Below, piece after piece: positions 34,604-46,500 of a stretch of DNA of 64,000 nucleotides (position 1 is its first letter; every line of letters begins with the position of its first letter). This DNA comes from Owenia fusiformis. Lineage: Eukaryota > Annelida > Polychaeta > Sabellida > Oweniidae. The notes under the pieces are model-generated. The model ran no database searches. It had not been told where the DNA came from and was given only the letters and a program-made list of their open reading frames with translations. The DNA lies in NCBI GenBank assembly GCA_903813345.2, contig CAIIXF020000013.1, forward strand, positions 215,008 through 279,007, read 5' to 3'. The translations under genes and the position numbers were made by a program.

Positions 34604-35594
34604 AATGAAGCAAAATGTGCACTTTTTCTATAATCAATTGCATTTTCTTGTATATGGATGAAGATATTTTATTGTAAGTTAAAGATCTGTTACATCTTTT
34701 CACAGCAATACAAAATGTAAAAATCAAAATATTTGCTCAATCTAAAATTGATTGAGTAGCTTCTAACAAGCTTTCGAACTTTGACACTGATAAAATAAAA
34801 TATGCTGAATCAGCACTTTTGAGCCTGAACTGTCACCTGCAGGCAATAATAACAATGCAACATAGAAATTTCATCAATACTGATACAACTAATGCACAAA
34901 ATATAACTAGTATGACAGTATGCTTTAATTTGACATTGATGTCTACTTACCCCCCCCCCCCCTCCATAACCAAAGGCCAGATATTTAGTTAATTTTTTTC
35001 TTTTTTCTTATCTAATAAATCCTGTATGAACTCAAAAATGTTTATATGTATTGAGGCATGAATTATGTATTTCCTTGATTTTATTTCAGTTCTAGAACCA
35101 TCTTGGAAGAGAAGATATACAATAACATGTTATTAGCATAGAACTTAAAGAATGTCTATATTTGGACATCAAAGGGTTATAATCATACTTTTCTTTAGGC
35201 AGACATCATTAAAATAACTTATAAGCCTAAAATATAACATATTTAGATTGTGGCAATATAAGATTCCCCAGAATTAAGGAGGATTATTTCATTATAATTT
35301 TTTGAAATTTTACCCCTCTGAAAATTATGGGTGGGGGGTACAAAATCAATTTTCTCCCCAAAAACAGCTCTAGAACTTTGTACAAATAAAGAATTTTTTT
35401 TTAATTTCTTTATTTGAAATTTTAAATGGTTCACAGATCCACTAAATAAAATTTACGATTTGTTCCATCCAAAATCATAAGGGCCATTTTTGTAATGAAT
35501 TCGGTGTACTAATACCTGTTAATTCATAAATACATTCACTAAAATATAATTATCTCAGAAATAGCAATTAGAGGATAAGTTAGCTATGACTTAC
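34604..35594. other. Intron, unassigned
   Basis: AT-rich intronic DNA with a C-run near 34951-34962. No coding, RNA or TIR structure is recognised. Confidence 0.6.
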
Positions 35595-35746
35595 CTTTGG
35601 GCATTTCAGTTCCCAGGGTATATCAGCCACGACATCTACAGCATCAACGCTACTCTATATAGGCCCCTAAGACCTCCTCCATTGGAGATGTGGCCGTCTG
35701 TACCGATCATCAAAAGACCTGGGAAAGCATGATTCTCAAGGACAAT
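35595..35746 (-). pseudogene. Aconitase exon: IVLEN..IGTDGH..GGG
   Basis: The acceptor CTATTATAG precedes 35746 and the donor GTAAGT follows 35595. The codons give [20 protein letters not shown] and [10 protein letters not shown], then a shift, then [19 protein letters not shown]. Several residues between GGLGG and the DAVDV motif are lost, with an in-frame stop if read through. The family's TDSHT is TDGHI here. Confidence 0.88.
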
Positions 35747-36221
35747 CTATAATAGACAGGCAGTACCTATTTATTTTGTTTACAAATATTGTGAAAGATT
35801 AAATGTTCCAATTGTTTAGCTTTCATTATGCATTCATTCCCAAAGAGACAAATGTAATCTACATTTCACAATTTAGAAAAGATTCCAGCATACACAAAGG
35901 GAGAATTAATTTCATTGAACAAAATAAACAATGAATGCACTCAAGATGTTTCATTGGTTAATATCACAAAATAAATAAATTCCTCATAGGAGACAGTAAG
36001 CCCTTTGACATTCAACAAGATTTTATAAAGATGTAACTGGTGAATGATTCCACTGCAAGGCTTCCAGAAGCCAACATCATACTGTACAAGTGGTATTTAA
36101 TCTCAGTGGTTAATTTGTTGAATGGTCAAATTATATCATTTTCCTAATTTTAATTTTCCCAATGGCAAGAAACTGTCAATCCTGACAGGAGAATACATTG
36201 GTAATCAGTATAAAGATAACC

Positions 36222-37251
36222 AGAACAACGGCAACGCCAAAGCGTAGCGAATCCCATCGAACAGCCATGGATGGCATTTTTACAAACAAAGTATATAGCA
36301 AAAATGGCAGGCATTTTTCAAAATGGCCGCCTTCTACCAAAAGTGTCATTAGACAGTGTACCATGCTTACAGTATTCATATCGCAAATATGAACAAAATT
36401 GCTTCACTACTTTTCGAATTATTATAAAATACATTAAAATGGCGGCCATTTTCAAAATTTTTTTTCAAAATGGCCACCTTCTACTCAAAGTGTCATAGGA
36501 TAGTATGTCATGCTTTTAGTATTCACATACCAAATATGAACAAAATCGCTCCACTACTTTTCCAGTTATAGTAAAATACGTTAAAATGGCGGCCATTTTT
36601 CAAAATGGCCGCCTTCTACCAAAAGTGTCATTAGACAGTGTGCCATCCTTATAGTATTCACATACCAAATATGAACAAAATCGCTTCACTACTTTTCGAG
36701 TTATAGTAAAATAGGTTAAAATGGCAGCCATTTTGAAAAATGGCCACCTTCTACCAAAAGTGTCTTCAGACAGTGTGCAAGGTTTATAGTATTCACATAC
36801 CAAATATGAACATAATCGCTCCACTACTTTTCGAGTTACAGCAAAAATCGTAAAATAAGGAGTGAAGGCCGCAATTTTTTCAAGATGGTTGCCATGTGCT
36901 TCTTTAATATCTACATTTCTAGCTTTATTAATGTCCTATATAATCTTTTTACATCTAAAACATATTGCTATTACAGTTTTACATATTGCACCTAAATTAC
37001 TGTAAATTCGGCACTAAAATGGCCCCCATTTTGAAATGAGCAGCCATTTTGAAAATCAGCTTTCAAGCAGAACTTCTACCCCCATAGGATATATGTGTAC
37101 AAAATATGAACAAAATCAGGCTAACGGTATTTGAGTTATTGCCCGGACGTACGGACGGACGGACGTACGGACGGACGGACGTACGGACAGACGGACGGAC
37201 GGACGGACGGAGGCGTTCCCTATATCCCTCCGAACTTCGATCGATGGGATA
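36222..37251 (+). mobile_element. Pearl/HINE-like element, family A (copy 2)
   Basis: The 5' segment has AACGCCAAAGCGTAGCGAAT followed by CCCATCGAACAGCC. Core units lie at 36331, 36479, 36613 and 36748 (about 135-148 bp). An uninterrupted ACGG/ACGT microsatellite spans 37143-37210, and the hairpin TATCCC..GGGATA is at 37223-37251. The 5' 'ATCCCATCGAAC' is the complement of the 3' 'TTCGATGGGAT', a subterminal inverted repeat. Confidence 0.78.
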
Positions 37252-37449
37252 ACAAATCATTTTCACTGGAAAACTTAAAACTTTGCCTATGATAGACATG
37301 TATTCAAAATTGAATAATATAATAAATACTTTAAGACTACAAATATGGTTGGTCTTTTAGACATGGTCAGTCTTTTACACATTTTCCTCAAATCCTGTTT
37401 TGATGTTAGCTGTGGAAAAAGCTTCGTAAAACCCATATGACTAGTGTCT

Positions 37450-37862
37450 ACTTATTGTACTTACCTTCCAGTTCATCCTGGGGGAAACTATGTCACATGT
37501 CAAGGTGTCACCTTATGGATTCTAGCTCACTCTGTGACAGCACCTCTGCCAGTGTCACTGCAGATCAGTGTGACATACACTTAGCTCCACACTAAAATTC
37601 ATATTGAAAATGCTGTTACTTTTAACAGTGTACATTAAACGATCCTAAGGAGCTTACATTTATGACTCAAACCTCTTTTTGTAATTTTTAAATAAAAATC
37701 ATGTGGCTTTTTGGAAAGGCCAATTAATAAATCATAATAGCAGTTGTTATCCATCCAACACTAATTTTCCATGTTAAATTAACTGATGAATGGATATTTG
37801 ATAATATATTAAGAGGTTATTTTCTTCTTTGGCATCCACTTGATTTTAAAGCTTAACACATT
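37450..37862 (-). repeat. Duplicated segment, copy 1 (exon-like start)
   Basis: About 410 bp is homologous to 40007-40437 plus 42051-42111. On the minus strand it ends in GATGAACTGGAAG|GTAAGT, a consensus splice donor present in both copies. The preceding sequence (CTGATCTGCAGTGACACTG) is shared but has stops in all frames, and no protein family is recognised. It may be a decayed duplicated exon. Confidence 0.7.
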
Positions 37863-40006
37863 GTAGAAATGTAAGAGCCACAGCCCTGTGCTCAGAGTGT
37901 AGATTTTTTACAGGAATGGATATCCTGACTTTCAACCAAAAATATTAATTTGTAGTCTCAAACTTTGAGAAACTTGGCACAGCTTGTGAGCTAGTTTGAT
38001 GACCTTGAATATTTTACTTTTCAGATTAAACTGACCAAAATTTGAATCCAAAATCAATCACATTTTTGAAGGTCAACTAAAGGTCAAATCTCAAATATAA
38101 GGTCAAAAATAACCTATTTTTAACACATCAATCATCATTGACATCTAATATCTCAGAAACAGTAACAATTTAATGTTGAGCAATTTGAAGAGAATCTAGT
38201 TACAATTAATTTATTACAAGAAATAATGAAGTATAAGGACTTTGAGAAACTTGGGAAACTTGCCATAAACTTGATATATGAGAAACTATTTTTTCAAATG
38301 TTATTGAGCAAAGAACAGGTCCATTTAACAGGCCATTGGTCCACTTAGACTTTTTCCAAAAAACTCATTATTCCATTTACCTTTAAAACTGATTGCAATT
38401 TGTAGATAAACATTTTTTCTTGAGATGTGCAATTTCAAAAAGTGGCATTAGTTTTCAGTTTCTTTGAAAAATTGGCAGTAAGAACCCCTATCACAAGGCT
38501 GTCTGAATATGGGTACACACTATGTTTACCATCAAAATAATATCAAAGCTTATCATTAAATACACTTTATTATACACTTTATTATATGGAACATATGGCA
38601 TACAAGCATTCAGAGGGTAGAACATTTAACAAAATCTAGCTATTTATGAAGTTTACTAATGCAAATCTGGAAAACATTGTCATTTTTTGTTTACTTTTTT
38701 ATCAAGTTTTAGCATGGTGCTCATTTCCTTTCGTTGAAAATATAACCATCAGCCCACACTCCCACAAAAAAGATATTGAAACTGTATAATGCAGAGACAG
38801 TAAAGTAGCTTCTCTGCAAATATCATTTTTGTGGGAGTGTGGGCTCACCACTAAAACTGAACTTTTATGATGAAAATAAGGCTGACTGGTTTATGTTTTC
38901 AATATGGCTGCTAACCTGGGCATACATGTATACTACATAACTGCATGTACAGATTAGGCCATTCAAAATTAATTATATGTTTGCATTCTGATGAAGGGCC
39001 TTCATTATATTAATAAAAACTACAAAACCTTTATTTATTTAAAGGGTTTTATATATTAACAAGTACAGAGTACATGGGAGCATTTTGTTTTTTCTGAAAA
39101 CATGGAATTAAGTGACATTAATTATTAAAAATCTTTGAATGGCCTAAGTGTTTTTCTAAATAGGGAATAAGTAGAAATTATTTTAGGCAATCCTTTAAGT
39201 GTCATGCCATTTATATATGATGCTGCCTTAGATTTTATATTATATTTTGAAATTCGAATATGGGAATTGCAAATTGGCAAATAACTTTAAAACTAAGTCT
39301 CCATACAGACATTTAATTTCAAATTCCAATGCAAATGCCAATGGGCATTTATTAAAAGTGACCCTATAACTACTTAGAATATGGCAAACATGTTTAGAAA
39401 ACTGGCGAGAAGCAATTGAAATCAGAAAATCCATTCTCATGGAAGTGCCCTTGTGTGCATTTAATTGCAGCCATTTTATCCTAATTGCCCATGGGCATTT
39501 AAAATAATAATCACATCCTAACTCTCAAAACATGCTTGTATTAGGATACTGTTGGAGTTTCAAAAGGCAACAAGAACATTCATTTTTGAAACAGGAAAAT
39601 TTAGTCCCCCCCAAAAAATGCCCATATGGGGATTTATTCTCAAGATTTTCATGTAATTGCCCGTGAGAATTTATTAAAAATATTTTTATTTCCATATACA
39701 TGTCTTATTATCAGTCATCATCAAATTAAGCCAATTGCTTTCATTTCTTGTGTTAGAAAACAGCAAAATTTTGACAAAAATAGCAACTCTCAAAGTTGAC
39801 CTTTAAACCACCCTAATGTCAAGGTCAAATGTCAAAACTCTCAGAAATCACATTTTAAGTAATAAGTTATACTTCCTCTTCAATTCCATGTCAATATATA
39901 CTTGTTTTGTAGGGGGGCTAAAAGAGGGGTTTACCGCCACCTGTCCCTTCAAGAACTGCATAGCAGTCTTAATTTGTGCGGCCAATGACCAATGGCTCGG
40001 CTATCA
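37863..40006. other. Unassigned stretch between duplicated segments
   Basis: No gene is seen. It contains the hairpin MITE at 38751-38845 and, near 39965-39980, a fragment of the TTTGTGCGGCCAATG family. Small ORFs lack protein signatures. Confidence 0.5.
38751..38845. mobile_element. 95-bp hairpin MITE
   Basis: AGCCCACACTCCCACAAAAA at 38751 is perfectly complementary to the right end, and pairing continues to GATATT/AATATC. The ~40-bp loop is AT-rich. Target duplication is unclear. Confidence 0.8.
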
Positions 40007-40437
40007 CTTGTACTTACCTTCCAGTTCATCCTGAAGGAGACTATGTGACCTGCCCAGGTATCACCTAATGGTTTGTTGCCATGGTCATGTCTCAGATCTG
40101 TCTATAAGAATAACAGTGCATCTAGCTCAATTGTCACAGCACCTTTGTCAGTGTCACTGCAGATCAGCGTGGTATCTACACTAAGTTACAGTCTAAAATG
40201 TATATTGAAAATACTGTTATACACGTGGTTTTTATAATCATGTTTTACTTTTAACAATGTAGATCAAACAATCCTTAGGGGTTGACATTTATGAATTAAC
40301 TTTTTGTAATTTTTAATTAATTTATAAAAATTATGTAGCTTTTTGGAAATGGCTAAGTAATTAATCATAATAGCAGTTCTTATTCTAACATCTAACATTA
40401 ATTATCCATGTTTAATTAACTGATGAATGGATATATA
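40007..40437 (-). repeat. Duplicated segment, copy 2 (first part)
   Basis: Homologous to 37450-37862. It is interrupted after TATATA (40432-40437) by the 40438-42050 element and resumes at 42051-42111. It contains the same minus-strand splice donor after GATGAACTGGAAG. Confidence 0.75.
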
Positions 40438-42050
40438 GGGCCCCAGCCAGAGTTTGAAAGTATTGTTTAACCATCTAAATAAAACGTATCATTACTTTAA
40501 AAGCTGTATTGGAAATTTTCTGAAAAAAGTTGACTTAATTTTGAAAAAAAGTTATTGATATTTAATTTTTGAAATTTTAGCAGCAAAAGTTTAAATTTAT
40601 TGACAATCAAATACAGCACTTTCCACTTTCACACCTCATTCTCTTATACGTCATAGCACTGGGAGTTTACAACGTGATACCCAGTAATCTCCACGGGAGA
40701 TTTGTAAGTATTCATTTATTTCGATGTTTTGACAAAATATGGTCCTATCCATTTCATAGAAACATTGACCATACCATGCAGATATACCTCTTGTATCACT
40801 GCGTCTCAACATTTTGTCTAAACATGGTCTGAAACAACAATTTTTTGAAAAACAATGATAATTTTTCACGAAAATCATTATAGTTTCTACAATTTTAGCC
40901 CTTTCGTCTTGAAATACTGTTAAGATTAACAACACAATTTTGACATATCATCCAGACACTTCAGTTTCCCAAATCAATGAAAGAATTATTGGAAAATTAA
41001 CTTTTCTTTGAAAGTGTATGACGTAAAAGGAGTATGACATTCAGGGAATAAAAATCTACAATGAAATGTTGTATACCTCCTTTATGTCGTATACTTTCAA
41101 AGAAGGATTAATTTACTTTCATTGAATTGGGAAACTCAAGTGTCTGGATAATGTATAAAAATGTATTGTTAATTTAATCAATATTTCAAGATGATAGAAG
41201 TAGAATTAGAGAAATTATGATGATTTTTGTGAACAAAGATCGTTTTTTTTAAATGTGCTTTCTAGAAGGTTTGAGAGGTTTTATACCATGTTCAGATGAA
41301 TTGTTGAGATGAAGTGATGCTAGATGTATATCAACATGGTATGGTAAATGATTCTACAAAAAGGAAAGAATCATATTCTGTCAAAATGTCTAAACAAATG
41401 AGTACTTACAAATCTCTCACCGAAAATACATCGTAAAGTTCCATTGCTACGACGTATAAGAGAATAGGGTGTGACTATAAAACACATTATTTTATATACC
41501 CCACTGGATAGATTAAGTAAAGTAACATAATTTTAACAAATAAATTCAATTTTAAATGCATGCATTTAATTTTATGTTTTTAAAAACTTAAAATTAGGAG
41601 GCAAAAATTATTTTCAAAACTCATAATTTTTTTCTTCTCAGTCTTTTTTAAATATGATAAACTTTCAAAATAAAACTGTATTAAAGGCGTATATTAGTTT
41701 AAAAAAATATTTCAGCATCATTGATTTCAATGAGAATTTTTTAAGTGCCTTTTTCTCTGAACCACTTTTCTGCGTTTGTGAACTCATTTCTCTCTTATTC
41801 TTCAACCAATCTTCTAAATTTTTTAAACATAAAATAGATTAAGGAGTATGCTATCCATTGGTGTGCATTACTGCTTATTAATTGATGAGGACAACAAAAA
41901 ATTATTTGAAATAAGTTCACAATTTTTCGAACCAAAAGTCTTTCAAAATCACCATTTTGGAAATTAAATTGCAAAGTTTCACAAACCACATTTTGATAAC
42001 AATTGGTAAGACTATAAGTCAAAGTGATTTGAACTTTATGTGGGGCCTTT
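40438..42050. mobile_element. 1.6-kb TIR insertion in duplicated segment
   Basis: It splits the copy-2 duplication. The ends are GGGCCCCA and TGGGGCCTTT, and TATATA flanks both sides (40432-40437, 42051-42056). Copy 1 at 37800 provides the uninterrupted site. The interior contains the foldback element 40630-41472. No transposase frame was recognised; superfamily uncertain. Confidence 0.65.
40630..41472. mobile_element. ~840-bp foldback element
   Basis: The left end CACACCTCATTCTCTTATAC and the complement of the right end match. Inverted similarity continues to the middle, where TATGACGTAAAAGGAGTATG near 41018 pairs with CCTCCTTTATGTCGTATAC near 41075. It is therefore essentially one long imperfect palindrome. 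Non-coding; the 94-codon minus frame inside is part of the arm. Confidence 0.8.
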
Positions 42051-42111
42051 TATATATTAACAGGCTATTTTTCTCTGTGGCATTCATTTGACTTTAAAGC
42101 TTGACACATTA

Positions 42112-42920
42112 TCACTGGTTCCCAACTGGTTATAAAGATATTACATCTTTATAACAAAATGTACGAACTTCCATCGGAGGAAATTTTTATTTTCATCACA
42201 AGGAAGTCAATTTGTATTCAAATAATTTACCCGAGTGTTAATTTCCTCCAAGTTCATCCATTTTGTTATTAAGACATAACACCTTAATAACCAGGGGGTC
42301 ATTAACAGAACTTTCGTAAAGATACGAATTCGCAAGTCAATTGTTAATTTCATGGATTTGGTAAATGTGCATTAACAGAACTTTCTTAAAGTTGCGAACG
42401 ATTCACAAAAGTTATGAAAAAATGACGTCACATATGCTTTCGTTCGTAACTTTAATAGCACCTCGGACCCTTTCGTAACTTTGCGAATTGGCATATTTCT
42501 CATTCATTTCTTATGTAAGGTATACAGTTTGGCAAAAACAAATTGTTTTTTATATGCATGCCAAGTTTCAAGCTAAAATATCCACTAATTCTTGCACGAT
42601 TAGCAAATATGTTCCCGAGCTGGGAATTTTTGAGATTGCGGAAACAGGTTTAATCACAGCGCGCAATGATATTAAATGACATCATATTTTTATTTGTGCT
42701 AAATAATGATGAAAGATGACGTCACAATAAGAAATTCGTTAACGAACGATAAAAGTTACGAATGACTTACGAAAGTGTTCAGTTAATGGCCCATTCGTAA
42801 CTTTACGAATTCGTAAGTCATTCGTAATTATTTAAATATTTACGAATCTATAAAAATACGAATTACGAATTTGTAACTTTGTGAAAGTTCTGTTAATGAC
42901 CCCCAGTTGGTGACCAGTGA
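42112..42920. mobile_element. TIR element with TTA target duplication (Harbinger-like MITE)
   Basis: The ends are TCACTGGTTCCCAACTGG and the complement of CAGTTGGTGACCAGTGA, flanked by TTA at 42109-42111 and 42921-42923. Inverted similarity continues through TATAAAGATATTAC and CAAAATG. A three-base TTA duplication fits PIF/Harbinger insertion preference. It is interrupted by the nested element 42295-42903; without that insert it would be only about 200 bp. Confidence 0.8.
42295..42903. mobile_element. Nested TIR element (609 bp, CAG duplication)
   Basis: The inverted ends begin GGGGTCATTAACAGAACTTT. CAG stands on both sides (42292-42294, 42904-42906). Removing the insert and one CAG restores the outer element's right arm. 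The interior is rich in TACGAA/TTCGTA words. No coding capacity. Confidence 0.85.
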
Positions 42921-42923
42921 TTA

Positions 42924-43523
42924 ACAGAAAAATAAGTTTATCACTTACCTCATATCAGAAAAGGTTCGGGAGTAGTAGATCTGTTTATTAAATCAACCTG
43001 TATTACCTTGTTCATCTTCCATCATAATTCTCAATTGCTCTACTTACTCATTGTTTTGTTTTTGTCTAGTGTTATTTTTATTACTTTGCTATTCCATTGT
43101 AACATTGTGATATGTTTCAGAGCTGCAAATCATATTATTTAATTTACTGTCTTCTGTTTGCAATTTCCCCTTTGTCTCCTCTGATATTGCTGTTCTTTCT
43201 GCTTTGGTCTGTTGTAGAACTGTATTTTAAATTATTTATTCATTTTCTAAGTTGTGTTGACTTCCTGTTCATCTGTTTTATATATTGTCTTATTTTGTTG
43301 TTGATTCATTTGTTGACATTACCACCTTCATAAGTATCCATTGTCGCCATAAGCATCACTATTGTCGCCATAAGCATCGCTTTTGTCACCATATGCATAA
43401 CTTTTGTTGTCATAAGTATCCCTATTGTTGGCATAAAACCATCCAATTAGCTTAGTGGGTATCACTGATTTTTTATAGTCCTTTACAACTTAATACTTTA
43501 GATTATGTATACTACACTTGTAA
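42924..43523. other. Region 3' of the Helentron gene
   Basis: No terminal hairpin or CTRR end could be assigned with confidence. A degenerate 21-bp repeat lies at 43329-43437. A consensus donor-like ATGAG|GTAAGT occurs on the minus strand near 42950. The 3' boundary of the transposon is undetermined. Confidence 0.5.
43329..43437 (-). repeat. 21-bp coding-like repeat downstream of Helentron ORF
   Basis: On the minus strand, units read SDAYGDN or SDAYGDK, within an open stretch KDYKKSVIPTKLIGWF..YAYGDKSDAYGDN ending at a TGA. The frame differs from the Helentron ORF and begins after its stop. It may be the remnant of a C-terminal tail, or a minisatellite. Confidence 0.55.
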
Positions 43524-46500
43524 TTATTTCACATTCCTTATAATTATTTTGATCATTTCATGATAACTGTAATAGATAGGCATGACACTTATATCTACAT
43601 TTATTAATGCTCTACTGGTATAGACATGATCAATACATGTTCCACCTTCTGTAGTTGGTATATCTGTGTCTGAGAGTAATAAGTATCGTTTGCGCATCAT
43701 GAAATCGTGAATGTAATGTTTCTTTGAATCCAATAAATTTTCATTAAAATCACCTACGACGAGAACTTTGTCATGGTTTTTGTGAACATGCTGCAAAATT
43801 TTCTCCATTTCTGTTATGAATTTAGTTTTCTGCATTTTAGGCGACTTATATATAGTTATAATTGCAATATCTTTAACAATAGTTATAGCATTGTCTAATG
43901 GTGATGGTATGCTGATTGTTTGCACATTTCCTAAAATGCTTTTATTATAAATTGCAATGCCACCTTCATGGTTTGATAAGTTTAATACTTTTCTATTGAC
44001 TAAGTGTGGAGAGTTAAATGTTTCAATCTCAAGGATCCCACTTACTTTTTCATCTCTAAGCCATGTTTCTGTGAGACAAATAATGTCACAACAAGACAAA
44101 TCAGTGTTAGACTTAACATCTTTTATGTGAGCAATCAAACCTTGTGTATTGTGATAGATAAGGCTTAGATCATCTTCTGTTGCAGTTTCATATTTGGGCA
44201 GGTCAAAGTCTGGCATTTCGTCTAAAGCTTTTGCCATTTTTTCATCACAGTAAATTGACTTTGGATCATAATCGATAATGTAGAGACCATCAGATGAAGT
44301 AACTCTACTAAAAGCAACATATGCTTGACCACCAGCGAACATATCTTTGCAAGAAATTGCTAGTCGGTTACATGTTTTTCCTTGTAACTTATGTATAGTG
44401 CAAGCGTATGATGGAATAAGTGGTATTTGCTGTCTCATAAACTTGCTATTGACTTCATCATTATATGGTTCAATACGTATAGATTCAGGATGAACTTCAG
44501 TCTGATTTTTATATCTGGTCTTAATACCTACTTTTGGATTATCAAACTTCACCCATACAGCACTTGGCATATTGTCGGATTCCTTCTTAAACTCAATTGC
44601 AGTTACAACACCAAATGCACCATTAGCAAGTCCATCAGCAATACATATATTCTTTATCAGAAGAACTTCTGTACCAATACAAATTTGCAATTCATGAAGA
44701 AGTGTATCTGCTCGCTGTTTTGGTTCTTCATCAATTTTTTTCCATTCTTGCCCCTTCAATTTATTGTGGTCAATTGCTTTTATCTTATATATTTTGGCAT
44801 TTGTCGATTTTGCATGTGAGAGTATTCTCTTCCGATTATATGCATCAACATTGACACGCTTTGAATATACCCTCATAACATCTTCTGGAATCGGTTTCTT
44901 CATTATTTGTCTTATAAATTCATCATCTTGAGCTGATATCCTTTCTCCTTTTTTAAGAACTCTAATCCTATTTAAAAATTCTGCATATTTCATATCACCC
45001 TTTTGTCTCATGATTTGTGTAAGCTCTATTTTCTTGAACTTTTCCCAAGGGTTATAATTTGTTTCATCAGACTTAAGTAAACTTTTCTGTTTGACTGGAG
45101 GCAATTGATAAAAATCCCCAAATGCTAATATTGAAGTATCGCCAAAGTCAGGATTATCACCAGGTTTAATTTGCTGAAGCCTTCCTCGTACTGTATTAAA
45201 TAGTCTAACGCTTACCATAGATATTTCATCAATTATTAAATCTTTCAGAGATTCGAGTCTCATTTTCAATGGAGCTATCTTGGATTCTTCAAGTTCCTCA
45301 TACACTCTAGATAGATATCGTGAAGTTATTCTGAATGCAGAATGTAACGTATTGCCATTAATTTGGAAGGCACTTGTACCTGTTGGACTAGTTAAAAGCA
45401 CACTCAAATCATTTGGATGCTTTAAAAGGTTTCTCAATAAATGGGTAGCAATGTAATGAATACATTTTATTAGGTGTGATTTACCAGTTCCAGCTTTGCC
45501 ACAAATATGAAGAAATAATGGTTTTATTTTCTTACCCCATGATAGTTCTAGGCATTGTTTTCGTATCAAGTAAAATATTTGTTTTTGTTTTGTGTTCATA
45601 GATCTTATCAATTCCATGGCTTCATTTGTCGGTATTGTGTCCGTTTGTAATTCAACTAGACAATTCACTTTTCCTGTTTCCTTGTCTTTGGTTTTAAAAT
45701 CAATGTCAGGCATATCAGTTTCATCAATGTCATCAGATATTGGTTCAATATTTTCAGAAATACACTCTTGTCTTTCTAGTTCTTGCTCAGGAGCTAAATT
45801 AGCCCATGCATTCTCATACGAATCTCCGTCAGATAATTTATCTTGTGCAGCATTTAATTCATCACCAGTTACATCATAAATACTTTTATGTTTTGTTACA
45901 ATTTCAGAAACATTAAACAATTTACCTCCTTGTTTTATTTTGCCACATTTAAAATAGCCTTCAAATGTTTCATGTTTAGTAGGTCGTAATTCCTTATCAC
46001 TTCTGTGTGGGATGAACAGTTGGAGCATACTATGATAATATTCATCTGGATTAGTTTCCTTTGAGAACTTTGGGTAGCGTATAATAGCTGGTGGACTTTT
46101 TGATCGCTTTTGTATAAATCCTAAACCAAAGTCTAGTTTTATTTTTTTGGATGTTTCCTTCTGATTTTCTACTATATCTTCATCATTGTTATATGTCACA
46201 AGTCTATATTGTGATGCAAATTCTGCCAAGCATAAATCATTGAATTCAACACTGTGTGGTCTTGCAAAATATCTATCTATGATACTTGTTGCCCATATTT
46301 TATCATCTTTCTGTTGACGAATTACTGAAATTGGTAGTGACATTTTAATAGGATTGTTACCTACTGGAAGGAAAACAGTTTGTCTTGAGCATTCTTTGAG
46401 ATGAAGATTACTTGCTCTGTATACGGCTTCTTGAGCACTAACTTCTCTATGTTTCATATATCGGTAACCAATGATTTTCATGAGTTTAGAAGCTGAGGAG

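Larger units (their letters stand above)
23113..35746 (-). pseudogene. Mitochondrial-type aconitase pseudogene, multi-exon
   Basis: At least ten exons in correct order and mostly consistent splice phase match aconitate hydratase (TCA cycle, citrate to isocitrate, one [4Fe-4S] cluster). They begin at [17 protein letters not shown] (35746) and end at [10 protein letters not shown] (23230). The first cysteine signature ([13 protein letters not shown]) is present, but the second (normally CGPC) is missing at 28081-27921. Two in-frame stops lie in 29868-29961. Frameshifts break 35595-35746, 32108-32259, 27921-28081 and 26529-26720. Exons for the N-terminal quarter and for the CTTDHISAAGPW region were not found. 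Introns and splice sites show it arose by DNA duplication, not retroposition. Single-base shifts alone could be sequencing errors; the combination makes a pseudogene much likelier. Confidence 0.85.

Noticed and set aside
43112-43333. Hydrophobic 73-codon plus-strand ORF near the Helentron 3' side
   Set aside because: T-rich composition gives a run of Leu/Phe codons; no start context or family signature.
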